Assembly (NCBI GenBank): GCA_029379385.1
Contig: CM055605.1
Coordinates: 17,581,001-17,645,000 of the forward strand
Direction of reading: 5' to 3'
Source of the DNA: Quillaja saponaria
Lineage: Eukaryota; Streptophyta; Magnoliopsida; Fabales; Quillajaceae
DNA: 64,000 bases
This document shows, in pieces, positions 45,641-56,169 of the stretch. Numbering within the stretch: position 1 is the stretch's first letter; each line of letters begins with the position of its first letter. The translations under genes were made by a program, and so were the position numbers. The notes below the pieces were generated by a model. The model made no database searches, was not told the DNA's origin, and was given only the letters and a program-made list of their open reading frames with translations.

Positions 45641-46960
45641 TATATATTTATATATTCTTAGAATTGGATGCAATTGGGGCATCCAATTCCAATTCTCATG
45701 GCATATTCATAGGTCAGTTTTGCTGGTTAATCTTAGTTAACTAATCAAATATACCTCAGTCTGTGACAATTATGTTAGTTTGGTCTAGCACAAGGAGGGA
45801 AGTGTTAAAGGTTCAGTTTCATTTCCACAAAACTCAAGGAGGTTAGAGCAATTTTTCCTAAACTTTACTTTTTTCTTTATTTGGATCATTTTATTCATTA
45901 TTTTAATCTGAAAAAATTACACTGATATTACAAGATGTTTTTTTATTAGATAAGGATGGCTCACTGTATCTTGTTACCAAAATGACAGAATATTATTTAT
46001 AGTTTATATCATCCATAAACTATGTTGTATAAAAGTTTAAAGAAACACACATCCACATAACAGAAAAGCTCTGCAGAAGGATACCTTCCCTTCACTGGAT
46101 AAATATGTTGATATTCAATGATGAACTCTTTATGACTTTATCTTAGTCTGTTGGGATTTGGGAAACACAATAGAACTTTGGCCTATCAGTATAGGCGTCA
46201 AGTGCAGCTAAGTGACCAAGGCTTTAATGATAGCAGCATGACATGGACATAATTTTAAATGGACTAAATAAGCTTACCTATGTTTATTGCAGGTGGAACT
46301 GCAAACTGAACCAGTAAAACGAACTGATACAAAGGATCATGCTGGAGAAATCCAAAATGTACACTACTCCTTTAACAATACGAAGAGGAGTTAGCAATTT
46401 GATTACAGTGTATTTTGGTCTTAAATATAGATTTTTTTTCTAGGAAAAATAAGGGGAGGGCGACCAGCATAGTTGCCCATATTGGGCATGGCCACAAGGG
46501 TCTCCTGCACAACGGAAGGTTTTATTGAGCTATAATTACCTAGTCACTTCAAAAGAAAATGCAGTATTTAACCGCTACCCCCACAAAAGTGTCAAATGGC
46601 CTAATTGCCTTCATAGAGAACATTAAGTACTACCATTGCAGCGGGTTCGAATTCGTGACATCATTATGGAGTGTTAAGAAAATACCAATTCGGCTACCAC
46701 CTCAGTGGTTTTTTGTATAAATATTTTGAACATAACAAATATCCAGCTAACACGTTCTTGGAAAATGTAACAGTTTATTGTTGAGTGGGGAAGTGAGTAT
46801 TGTTTTTTTTTCTGTAAGGAACTTATAGAAACTATTGCAATCATATGTGCAAAGAAATTTAAAATTTCGGATTCCTTTAATCTGAAATTACTTTATGATT
46901 ATATGAAAGATCCTAATTTTAATTTAACAATTAAATAAGAAGTTTTAAGCTTCATGCTTG
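45641..46960. other. Intergenic DNA with an exon-like fragment and a tRNA-like repeat
   Basis: No complete gene. At 46293-46393 an acceptor (TTTATTGCAG) is followed by an open frame, VELQTEPVKRTDTKDHAGEI and 13 further residues, ending in TAG; I cannot identify it. At 46620-46715 a segment with a B-box-like GGTTCGAATTCGTGAC and 'ggctaccacctcagtgg' shares its right half with 16210-16245, so it belongs to a repeat family I cannot name. Confidence 0.3.
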
Positions 46961-46966
46961 CAGGTG

Positions 46967-48985
46967 ATAGGAAGAATGTAACTTTTACGTATTTATTATT
47001 GGACCTCATCTATTTAAATTAGAACTCATTCTAATTATTTGAATTAACACTCTTTTTAATTCACACTTTAATTAAGATAATTTAATTGATTATTTATAAT
47101 TAATTAATTAATTAATTATCAGGATTTTCTACAAGTCAAGATTGGTTCATAGTAGCATATGATAACTACATATAATAATATGAATATGACTATAAACTTT
47201 TTGAACCTTTCTGCTAACAGTTATCATGTAATTCAATCATTCTATCATGCAATGTCCTGATAAAATCTACTTGGATATAGAAATAATGTCAAACCCTAAA
47301 TTTAATCATATGTGTCTAAATCTTAAGATTATAACTTCATGGAGAAATTAGAAACCCATTTTCTAATATCAACCCTGTTATGTCATAGACTTTAAGTTAA
47401 CTCTTTTATAGATCACATAAAACATTCTTTTTTTCTACTAAGAGTGATAGATCCTTTATTGCGCTTTTTCATACCTCTATATGCAAATGATTATACCTAT
47501 TAATACTTCGTAGGTGACTCATTAATAGAATAAAAAATAGTATCAAAGTATACTAACGTACATATAAGATAACTATTGTGAAATAAAATAGAATAATGAA
47601 ATAATTATGGGCTTGACTAATATCTCAAAGCCTACACTCATAAGTTTTATTTATAGTAAATAATAAAATATAGACTTCCACATCCAAATAATGTGAGACT
47701 ATACAATACATTAATATTATATTCCTAACTTTCCCCTTCAAGAGAGAGCATATAATGCTCATTCTTGTACAAATAAAACCCAATTATCAATCTCAACACT
47801 CTCCCTCACTTACAACAGCCTAAAAACAATATGTCAAGCTTTAATTCGTTTGATGACAAACTAAGAACAATAGGTCAAGCTTCAATCCATTTAATGAACG
47901 TACTGGTACTCGTGAACAATACTCGTGTTGGCTAGAAAGAGGCACAACAGGATTTTTTGGAAAAATAAAAAGAGCAATGCTAGAAAGAGGCACAGTAGGA
48001 TTTTCTTAAAAAATAAAATAAGCATTATTAGAAAGAGACACATCAAGAAAGTTCACGAAGGTATAAACTGTCAAACAATTTGAGCCTTAAACTCTAAAAC
48101 AAAAAGAGGCTTGAAAAGAAAGGGGGTTGAGAATAGGTAGCTAGGGGTAGAGAAAAGTGGGAATAATTAGGCTTGAAAAGAGGAAATAAATTGGGCTTAA
48201 TGATGGCTTATTGCAAAGCCCCTTTTTTTTTTTTCTTTTTTCTTTTTTTTTTCCCTTTTTTTCTTCATGTGGGGGCTAGAGAAAGAAATGGAGGATTAGG
48301 GTTTTTGGCCAAGATCGGTCTTGGGTTTCAACTCACTCTGATACCATTTGAAATAAAATAAAATAAGGAAAGAATTGTGGGCTTGATTGATATTTCAAAG
48401 TCTACACCCATAAGCTTTATTTATAGTAAATAATAAAACATAGACTTTTACATCTGAATAATGTGAGACTATACAATACATTAATATTATATTCCTAACA
48501 ACTATGATGCCTCAAGTGAAAGGATTATTTGCACAAATATAACATGAGAAGCACATATTAACAAGTAGAGAAACTCCATATAAGTGTTCTCAGTTCAATG
48601 AACTCATTATCTAATGAACATTTACATATATGTCTTAGTGTATTATACATAAGGGATTATGAGATTAGTCACCCTCAACTCTTTGAGCCAACTAGATATA
48701 TACTAATATATCCAAATTCACTAATACCCCACATAGTGATCATATGATTATGAACATTTAAGAATTAAGTTCAAAGGAAATATATCTCATTAGTATGATC
48801 TCATCATGATACTTATTTCCATTACTTAATTCTTGGGGCTCATGATGGTTAATTAATAAGTCTTATAAATGATAATTATTTACCACTTATTCAATTAAAT
48901 AAATTTTAATATTTATTAATAATAATATGAATAAGATTGTACATAAAATAATATTCTACAACATCACATGTAATTTTAGGACATA
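46967..48985 (-). mobile_element. Possible diverged copia-like LTR hosting a TRIM
   Basis: The minus-strand start TATTAGTAATATGTCCTAAA near 48985 and end TTCTTCCTATCA at 46967 resemble an LTR with TG(T)TAG...CA ends. The general character is like the non-coding stretch at 8220-9701. No primer-binding site, polypurine tract or coding domain was found, so the class and borders are inferred. Confidence 0.3.
47577..48500 (-). mobile_element. TRIM element (924 bp, 154 bp LTRs)
   Basis: Two 154-base direct repeats, 47577-47730 and 48347-48500, are closely similar. The target duplication ACTAT is at 47572-47576 and 48501-48505. On the minus strand a primer-binding site TGGTATCAGAG (48336-48346) directly follows the 5' LTR. 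A polypurine tract TTGAAGGGGAA (47731-47741) directly precedes the 3' LTR. The 616-base interior has no gag or pol; the open frame on the opposite strand through the poly-T tract at 48220-48270 is not a gene. Size, LTR length and absence of coding capacity fit the terminal-repeat-in-miniature class. Confidence 0.95.
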
Positions 48986-49118
48986 TTACTAATATTTTCA
49001 TATATTGTGTTTTTATGTTGTTTCATCAAATATCAATGAGTGTAATTTACTCTCTTTAATATTTTTATTTATTTCTATTGACTGATTTTTTTAGTGCTCT
49101 TTAGTGAAAAATGGGAGA

Positions 49119-49267
49119 AAATCTGTCGAAAGGGAGTATTATCCAAAACTTAAAGTCTATATGGTGTTCTTTAAAAACTTGTTACGTGAATGGTGTCATG
49201 TTCCAAAATTGGTCCAAATCTGTCAAAAGGGAGTATTATCCAAAACTTAAAGTCCATATGGTCTTCC
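49119..49267. repeat. Direct duplication of ~50 bp
   Basis: The unit 'aatctgtc(g/a)aaagggagta' followed by 'ttatccaaaacttaaagt' occurs at 49119-49172 and again at 49217-49267, with about 98 bases between starts. The GC-richer, pyrimidine-rich DNA just to the right (49260-49560) looks like a gene leader, but no coding exon follows. Confidence 0.85.
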
Positions 49268-49599
49268 TGCCACATGAACTTCCAGCTACTACTGTCTGCC
49301 ATGGAGCCCAGTCAGTTTTGACACTGACAAAGCCGGGGTTTCAGCTGCTTTCTGTAGCCTCCTCCCCCACGCCCGTGAACCCATTTTCCCCACACCCCTT
49401 GAACCCCAATTTTTGTCCCTCCTTTCACCCAGTTCGGAGACAGTCAATTCCTCCTCTGTATCCTCACACTTTGCTGTATTCTCTCTATTTCTCCTAAACT
49501 CTACATTTCTTCCTTTTCTCATTCACCTTCTTAACAAAATAATTTTTTTTCTTTTATCCCCTCCTCAAAATATTATTGTGGATTTTGGTAAGCATTTAT

Positions 49600-51420
49600 A
49601 TTTTTAGTTCGAAATTATGAAATTATTTATTATGCTTTAATGTCTAGTCATATATGTTTTAATATAATTAGTGATATTGTCAGGTTTAAATTAATTAGTA
49701 ATTTAGTTGTGATTAAATGTTATGTTGTAATTTTTTTTCTTATTAGTAATTTTATACTAATTAGTGACTTTGTTGAACGCTATTTATGATATTTTATTAC
49801 GAATTATTAGTAGTTTTATGTTTTAATATTTTATCTTATATATTTTGTTAAAATTAATTAGTAATTTAGCTGTGATTAGATGTATTTGTTGTAATTTTTT
49901 TTTATTATTAGTAATTTTATACTAATTAGTGACTTTGTTGAAATAATTATATTATGAATTATTAGTAATTTTAAGCTTTAATGTGTTTTATCACATATAT
50001 TTTGTTAAAATTTGTAATTTTGTTAGGTTTAAATTAATTAGTAAATTAGTCGTGATTAGATGTTTTATTGTGATTGTTTTTTATTATTAATAATTTTATA
50101 CTTATTAGTGACTTTTTCGAAATAATATTTATGATATTTTATAGTTAGTAGTGTTGTTGAAATAATACACATTAATTTTTGTTAAAAAAAAATAGATATG
50201 TTGTAATTATAAGGTTTATGATAATTATGAGAAATAAAATATTTACAATAGTCAGGTATTTTGACAAATAAAAATTTTGTTGAGATTATAATTTTATGAT
50301 ATATTATAATTATGAAAAATAATATATTTATTGTAATTAGGTGATTTTTGATAATTAGGGATTTTTTTGAAATTAAAATTTTTATGATAATTATTGTAAT
50401 TAGTATATTTATGATAAATAGTGATTTTATTATATCTATAGAGTTTAGTAATTGGTGAAATTATAATTATAAGTTTTGTTGAAGTAATACATTTTAATAT
50501 AATTAAATTTTTCAAAAATTAATTTTTTAAAAATTATAAGTTATAAGATAATTACGAATTATTTGTGCTTTTAATTTTTAGAGTAATTTGTTTTATTTAA
50601 TCATTTGATTATGTGGGTTTTTAATTTTAAGATCGTTGCTTACATTTCCTTTGACAATGTTGACAATTTCTGCAACTTACTATAAGTCCTAAACAATCAT
50701 TAATTTTGTAGCAAATTATATTTATCCTTCTTATTTTTTATCTATATTTTTCATAGTCTAAAATTATATTTTATGATATATTATGATTAGGAATTTGTTG
50801 TAATTATAATTTTTATGATAATTGATTTTATAGTAGTTGGTGGAGAGTAGTAGTTTTATAATAATTAGGTAATTTTATTCTATTTACGATAATTAGATAT
50901 TTGTTCACATGATAGATTTTATAATAATAATGAAAATTAATAAATCTAAGATAATTAAAAAATTTATGGTAATTAGTGATTTTTTGATAATTAGAAATTA
51001 GTATATCTACGATAATTAGTTTATTTATGATAATTAGTGATTTTATACTAGTTAGTGAAAATTAGTAGTTTCTTTTGAAATAAAACAATTTAATATAATC
51101 AATTTTTTTTTTTTTAAAAGTAGTTTTGTTGAAATTATTAGTTAATTTTCCGTAATTAGGTGATTTACAATAATTAGGTATTTTTTATAATTAGAGAATT
51201 GTTGAAATTATAATTTTTAGGATAATTGTAGTAATTCGTACATTTATGCTCATTGGTGATTTTGATAATTAGGTGGATTTACGATAATTAGATAATTTTG
51301 ATAATTAGGAATTTTACAACAATCAGAAAGTTTATGATAATTAGGGGGTTTTATAAAAATTACTAAAATCAATAAAAAAAAATTAAGGACAATAACTTAT
51401 TATTTTTTAAATTTTGGAGG
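49600..51420. repeat. AT-rich field of degenerate 'ataattagtgatttt' repeats
   Basis: For about 1.8 kb the plus strand is made of drifting copies of words such as 'gataattag', 'gtaattag', 'tgattttat' and 'ttatgataatta'. Spacing is irregular, so this is not a clean satellite. Open frames inside are repeat artefacts. No gene is present from 49.6 to 51.8 kb. Confidence 0.8.
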
Positions 51421-51794
51421 TACAAGATAGATAATAGGATAAATAACAATTTGTGTTACGTGTAATGCGTGATAGTCCAAATAGACATGAATATGATTCA
51501 ATAGTCGTAAGATAATTAGAATCTTATATATATTAAATAAAGAAGAATTCAAAAGGCAAAATATAATAACTAAAAATAACTATGTAATAATAAAAACTTA
51601 AAAAGGTATTTAAGAAAATAAAAAAAAATTGTCATTAAGTCACATTTATAAAGATATATTAAAACAAGGACAGCCCCAACCCCCCTCCCCCCTCCTCACA
51701 ATTTGTATGCATGACACTCTTAAAGAATTTGTTGCTTTGTGATCAATAATTTATTTTTAAGTTCAAAAAGTAATAGCTGGCAAAGTTGCCAATT

Positions 51795-51860
51795 TCATTT
51801 TTCATTTTCATTTTTCATTTTCATTTTTCATTTTTCATTTTTCATTTTTCATTTTTACAA
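51795..51860. repeat. (TTTTCA)n-type microsatellite
   Basis: Runs of 'tttttcat' and 'ttttcat' units alternate for about 65 bases, immediately left of segmental copy S3. Confidence 0.9.
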
Positions 51861-52642
51861 ATATACCCTATGAATTATTTCTATTTACGAATAAATAATA
51901 ATTGCATTTCTTTTAATAAATCAAATACAACTATATAAATTTTATTTTATTTTTTTAATTTGAATGGACAAAAATGCTTTTGATGGTTTTTTTTTTTTTT
52001 CTCACTATTTTAATAATTTTATATTATTACTCATGGATGTACTTTTTTATAATTTAAAAAAACATCATCTCAAATCACATTTTTTAAGACCATCCTAATA
52101 ATACCAAAAATATAAATTGCAACAAAACAACACCCAAATCCCAAAAGCTAAACCAAACTCACCCTGAGTTGTTTAGTTTTTGGGTCCCATGTGGGTCAAA
52201 AGAAACGATTGCCTATATGACCAGGTAAACTACCTAATTTTGAGAGTGTAAAATAGTTGAGATGTATAGTCTTAGTGTGTTTCCATATGATTCTTAGGTG
52301 ATCATACCTGAAATACTTAAGACAAAGGGAAGATCGGACTTAGTGTTTCTTCAAATCCCAAGGCAGTAATATATAGTATATTAAAATTACTCATGAATCG
52401 ACATAATTTTATAATTTTCTTCCAAAGAGTTTGAGAATTTTGGGTGAGCATTTGTTTTTCCAAGTTTAATAGAGGTGTCAAGCAAGAAAGGGGTCAAGAT
52501 TAAGGCCACGGAGCCCTAGGAAAAGACCATGGAAGATGTGACTTAGTCGGCTCACAATGGTTGGATATGTTGAGCTATGTGGGCATGATTGCTTGACCTA
52601 AATCAAAACCGAGCTATATCACGTAGTTTTATGATATATTTA

Positions 52643-53144
52643 GACTTGGTTTAAGAATGCTATTTTGGAGGATGCTTGCTTATGAAGAGCATAAGTCAAT
52701 TTTTTCTACATTTGGTTTAAAAAAAAAAAAGTGGAATACTTATGCTCTGGGCTTTTAAAAGTCTGTTTTTAAAAGCATCCCTAGAGATACTTTTGAAAAC
52801 TGGCTTCTGCTCTCTACAGTGTAAAAAATTAATATAATTTCAACTTTTAATGAAAATTTGTGTTTATCATGTTATTAATTAATGCAGTAGGTTAATTATC
52901 TCTCTTTTCATTATCAATATCTATTATAGTCAATGCTCAAAAAAAAAATCTATTATAGTCAATTTAAATTATTAGACCAGCTTTATAATAAATTTACAAA
53001 ACACTAATTTGTGACTTCTACTTATTGAAAACAGTTTTTGCATTATTTTACCAAACATTATTGCAATAACATTTTAAAAACAGCTCTAAGAGAGTCATGA
53101 GAGCACAACACCTCTCAAAAAGTCACAGTATTACCAAACAAGCC
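52643..53144. mobile_element. PIF/Harbinger-type MITE (502 bp)
   Basis: The borders follow from comparison with S2, where the sequence runs through the site without it. The left end is GACTTGGTTTAAGAATGC and the right end, reversed, is GGCTTGTTTGGTAATACTG: short imperfect inverted repeats. The target duplication is TTA at 52640-52642 and 53145-53147, as expected for Tourist/Harbinger derivatives. There is no coding capacity. Confidence 0.8.
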
Positions 53145-53965
53145 TTAGGCAAAACTTTGTCTTTTATGCATTTTACAATTGTAGGTAAGTGTTGTGCCTT
53201 TTGATGAGTTTCCGAGCCTTTTGTTTCAAGGTTAGCCCAAGTAAACCATAAATATTAAATTTCAATGTATGATGGAAATTGATTTATAATACAGTTTTAC
53301 TTGTAGTAAGAAACAATTAATTTGACAATTGGCTATTACATGGCCTAAAGTTGATTTATAATACGATTTTATTCACTTGGTAATTTTAGAATGTCAAAAA
53401 TATTATAATTTATCATATGAATACAAGCATAGTTTTTATTTTGTCCTAAATTAGTTTTTTTTTTTTTTAACATAAATAGTATCTACGTCAATCAATTAAA
53501 AAACAGTGTGTGTCCTAATATATAATATAAATATTATTGTTTAGTGCTTGTGATACTCTTTAATACCCAATTTATTTACTAAATCATTGCCACATTTTTT
53601 AAAAGCTTTATTCACTTATTTACTAAATCATGCCACATTTTTTTAAAACCTTATTCACATAGACTGAAAGTTTTATATTTTTTTCTTCTTGAATTCAACT
53701 TCTTATAAATATAGTCATTATTACTAATTTATAGACTACATATCTAGTATGTGTGAGTGATCGGCACAAACAAAAAATTCTGCATCCCATCGACTTTGGC
53801 TCGGGTTAGAAAAAAATTCTTGAGTTCGGGTTGATAAGAGACAACTATTGAATAGAAAAACTCAACTTATCTTCATAAATGAAACTGAAGATAATTTCTA
53901 GTCCTCATTCAATTTATCATTGGAAAAAGAAAAAAAAAGAAGTTGATATAAGAAAATACTATATC

Positions 53966-54238
53966 TCAGTTATGATATGCATCATGAAAACAGTCCTTCT
54001 CACAGCCAATTCTGCATTTAGCAAAATCGAATCCGGAATCATGAATGTTTTGTGCACGAGTAAACCAACAAAGAACATTACACCATCTTGTTATTGTTTC
54101 CTTAGAAGTAGTCGGGTGATGACGAATAACAATTTCAATGGATGGTACCGGAAAAAGATGATGCCAAATTTCTCCGGTGACTTCTACAGCAGTAATCAAG
54201 AGAATGATACACACCATCACCATAGAATAATTAATCAT
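53966..54238 (-). CDS. Small secreted cysteine-rich protein 2 (one conserved cysteine lost)
   Basis: Single exon, 90 residues, about three quarters identical to protein 1. The signal peptide is residues 1 to about 22 (MINYSMVMVCIILLITAVEV). The mature part keeps FPVPSIE and WCNVLCWFT, then C75, C79 and C83, but the third cysteine of the motif is Arg61 (codon at 54056-54058). Five cysteines cannot all pair, so one disulfide of the presumed helical hairpin is lost and one thiol is free. It may be a decaying copy, or it may dimerise. The frame is otherwise intact. The nearest paralogue lies 611 bases to the right on the same strand. Confidence 0.82.
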   Translation of the reverse strand: MINYSMVMVCIILLITAVEVTGEIWHHLFPVPSIEIVIRHHPTTSKETITRWCNVLCWFTRAQNIHDSGFDFAKCRIGCEKDCFHDAYHN

Positions 54239-54295
54239 TTTTTGCTTTGATTTATTTTCTGATGGAATTAATATCCATACCAAGCCCTTTAATTA

Positions 54296-54305
54296 TTTAT
54301 AATGC
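54296..54305 (-). promoter_or_regulatory. TATA box of peptide gene 2
   Basis: GCATTATAAA on the minus strand, about 58 bases upstream of the ATG at 54238. The same 10-mer stands upstream of peptide genes 1 and 3, each near an AAGCC motif. Confidence 0.55.
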
Positions 54306-54848
54306 ATTAGTTTATACGTTGTTTGAGAAAACGTACTAATGGACAAAATGGAATGTAAGTTTACATAAAGGGGTATATTTTTCTATATTCATTCATTCGC
54401 AATTCAAAATTTAATTCAATTTTCAGTGTTAGGTCAAAATTCATCAATTTTGCAACTATAATGCGTAACAAATAGTAAATAAACGAGCCTAACCTATTGA
54501 TAATAGGGTGTACAATTTCAATCAAAAACAAAATTTGGATCTTACAATTTCTTTATAACACTTAAAATAGAATTTATGGAAATTTTACTCTCTACGTCCT
54601 CTCCAAGGAAATTCGAACCTAGATAGTCGATAAATTAATAGTGCACATCTTCTTGACTATCAGGACTAAGTAAAGATTAATACAATTTAAATCGAGATAG
54701 AAAGAGTTGAATTTTTTAATCTAAAAAGCATAAAGAAAAAAAAAAAGTTGTTTTCTCTCTCTCTCTCTCTCTTTTTAATTTTTAATTTTTTAATGTTTGA
54801 CAGGCCATCTTACCAGATATCAATACAATAATACAATCCACAACCACG

Positions 54849-55160
54849 TTAATTATGTGCACCATTTAAACATCTCTTCTCACAATCAAGTTTACAATCA
54901 ACAAAATGGAACCCAGGATCTTGATGGTGTTGTGCACAAGTGAACCAACACAATACTTCACACCATTTTTCTCTTCTTTCCTTAGGAGTTGTCGGATGAC
55001 CAATAATTCGTCTGATAGCCGGTACCGGAAGATGATCTCTAAAGTAACCAAAGTCTTCGGTGATTTCAACAGCAACTAACAAGAGCATGATATAAACCAT
55101 TATTGTAGTCACTCTCATCTGCTTATAATTACTTATTGAGAAATTAGTGTTTGTATCCAT
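54849..55160 (-). CDS. Small secreted cysteine-rich protein 3 (Ole e 6-like spacing)
   Basis: Single exon, 103 residues from the first ATG, or 89 from Met15 (MRVTTIM), which would place the hydrophobic core TIMVYIMLLLVAVEI at the very N-terminus. All six cysteines are present: C67, C71, C75, C89, C93, C97, in the same C-x3-C-x3-C-x13-C-x3-C-x3-C pattern. LPVPAIRRII precedes the domain, and CWFTCAQHHQDPGFHFVDC spans the first half of the hairpin. It is clearly homologous to proteins 1 and 2 but more diverged, and it lies outside the recognisable S2/S3 duplication. It is therefore probably the older member of the array. Secretion and a disulfide-stabilised two-helix fold are inferred; function is unknown. 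Confidence 0.87.
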   Translation of the reverse strand: MDTNTNFSISNYKQMRVTTIMVYIMLLLVAVEITEDFGYFRDHLPVPAIRRIIGHPTTPKERREKWCEVLCWFTCAQHHQDPGFHFVDCKLDCEKRCLNGAHN

Positions 55161-55245
55161 ATTGAATCATTCAAAAAAAAAAAATTTTTTTCTGCTTTGA
55201 ATGATTTTTGAATCGAATTAATATCAAACTCAGTAGGTTAAGCCC

Positions 55246-55255
55246 TTTATAATGC
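55246..55255 (-). promoter_or_regulatory. TATA box of peptide gene 3
   Basis: GCATTATAAA followed by GGGCTT on the minus strand, about 86 bases upstream of the first ATG. The same arrangement is found at peptide gene 2. Confidence 0.55.
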
Positions 55256-55260
55256 GTAAC

Positions 55261-56160
55261 ATACAATAGAGTAAAAATTCTGTATGAACACAGTTGATTT
55301 GGTCAATGACTTTCCTGTCTTTTGGCCTTCTTCTTGAGTCTCTGCTACATTATTTGTTGTATATACTTGTTATTGTCCCAGTTACCAAGTTAGAGGTGAA
55401 TGACTCCTGATTGTTGTGTCTTTTTAATCTCTTGGCTTTCTTCACAAAGTTACACATTGCTCTTACAATGGCTCTATACCTAGTCATGTATAGAAAAATG
55501 ATAAATTACACTTTTTAATCTTTATAATTTGATCAAAAATTTAGTTTCTTCCTTAAATTTGAAAAATATAAATGTCACTCTTAGAATTTAAAAAATCACT
55601 CAATGTAATTCCTACAATTATTTTATTTATTTTCTATAGAATTTAACTTAACGAGAAATAATAATATTACATGTGGACATCATGACACCTAAATAAGTCA
55701 TGTAAAACACTTTGTCATGTCACCTTATGTTAATTTAGATCTAATCAAAAGAGACGACATGAATCACATTATACAATTTTCCAAATTATAAGAATTAAAT
55801 TTTAAATTTTTGAAGTATAAAAAAAATAATAAAAAAACCTAAATTCTCGTGGCAAACAATAATGACAAAATGTAATTAAGCCACAGAAAAATTAATAAAC
55901 TTAACCAATAAATATTTGAAAAAACAAACTATTACAAGTCTCTTTGTATTGACAAGTAACATTGGAATATCATGTAGCTATAGACACTTTAGAACTAATT
56001 ATGCAGAGTTAAAATGTTTGTTAAATATTTGCATTGATCGTTTAGTGCATAAATAAATTGGGTTACAACAATATGCGTATTCTGTAGTGTGTATCTAATA
56101 CAAGTGATTTAACTATCTATTCATAATGAACCGTATAAATGACCAACAACAAAAAATCAA
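55261..56160. other. Intergenic DNA between peptide gene 3 and the SPP gene
   Basis: Nothing recognisable. The sequence is AT-rich with no conserved frame; the 3' end of the SPP transcript should fall near its right margin. Confidence 0.5.
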
Positions 56161-56169
56161 TCACTGCAC

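Larger units (their letters stand above)
51860..54450. repeat. Segmental duplication copy S3 (with peptide gene 2)
   Basis: The left part (51860-52590) matches S1 at 32620-33368, and the rest (52330-54450) matches S2 at 43580-45640. S3 is thus the longest copy and links the other two. It lacks the SINE of S2 and contains a MITE of its own. Confidence 0.93.

Noticed and set aside
48173..48361. ORF with a poly-Phe stretch
   Set aside because: It lies inside the TRIM interior, across a poly-T tract, antisense to the element.
49111..49497. 128-codon plus-strand ORF
   Set aside because: It spans a direct duplication and a pyrimidine-rich segment. The translation is low-complexity Pro/Ser/Leu with no conserved motif.
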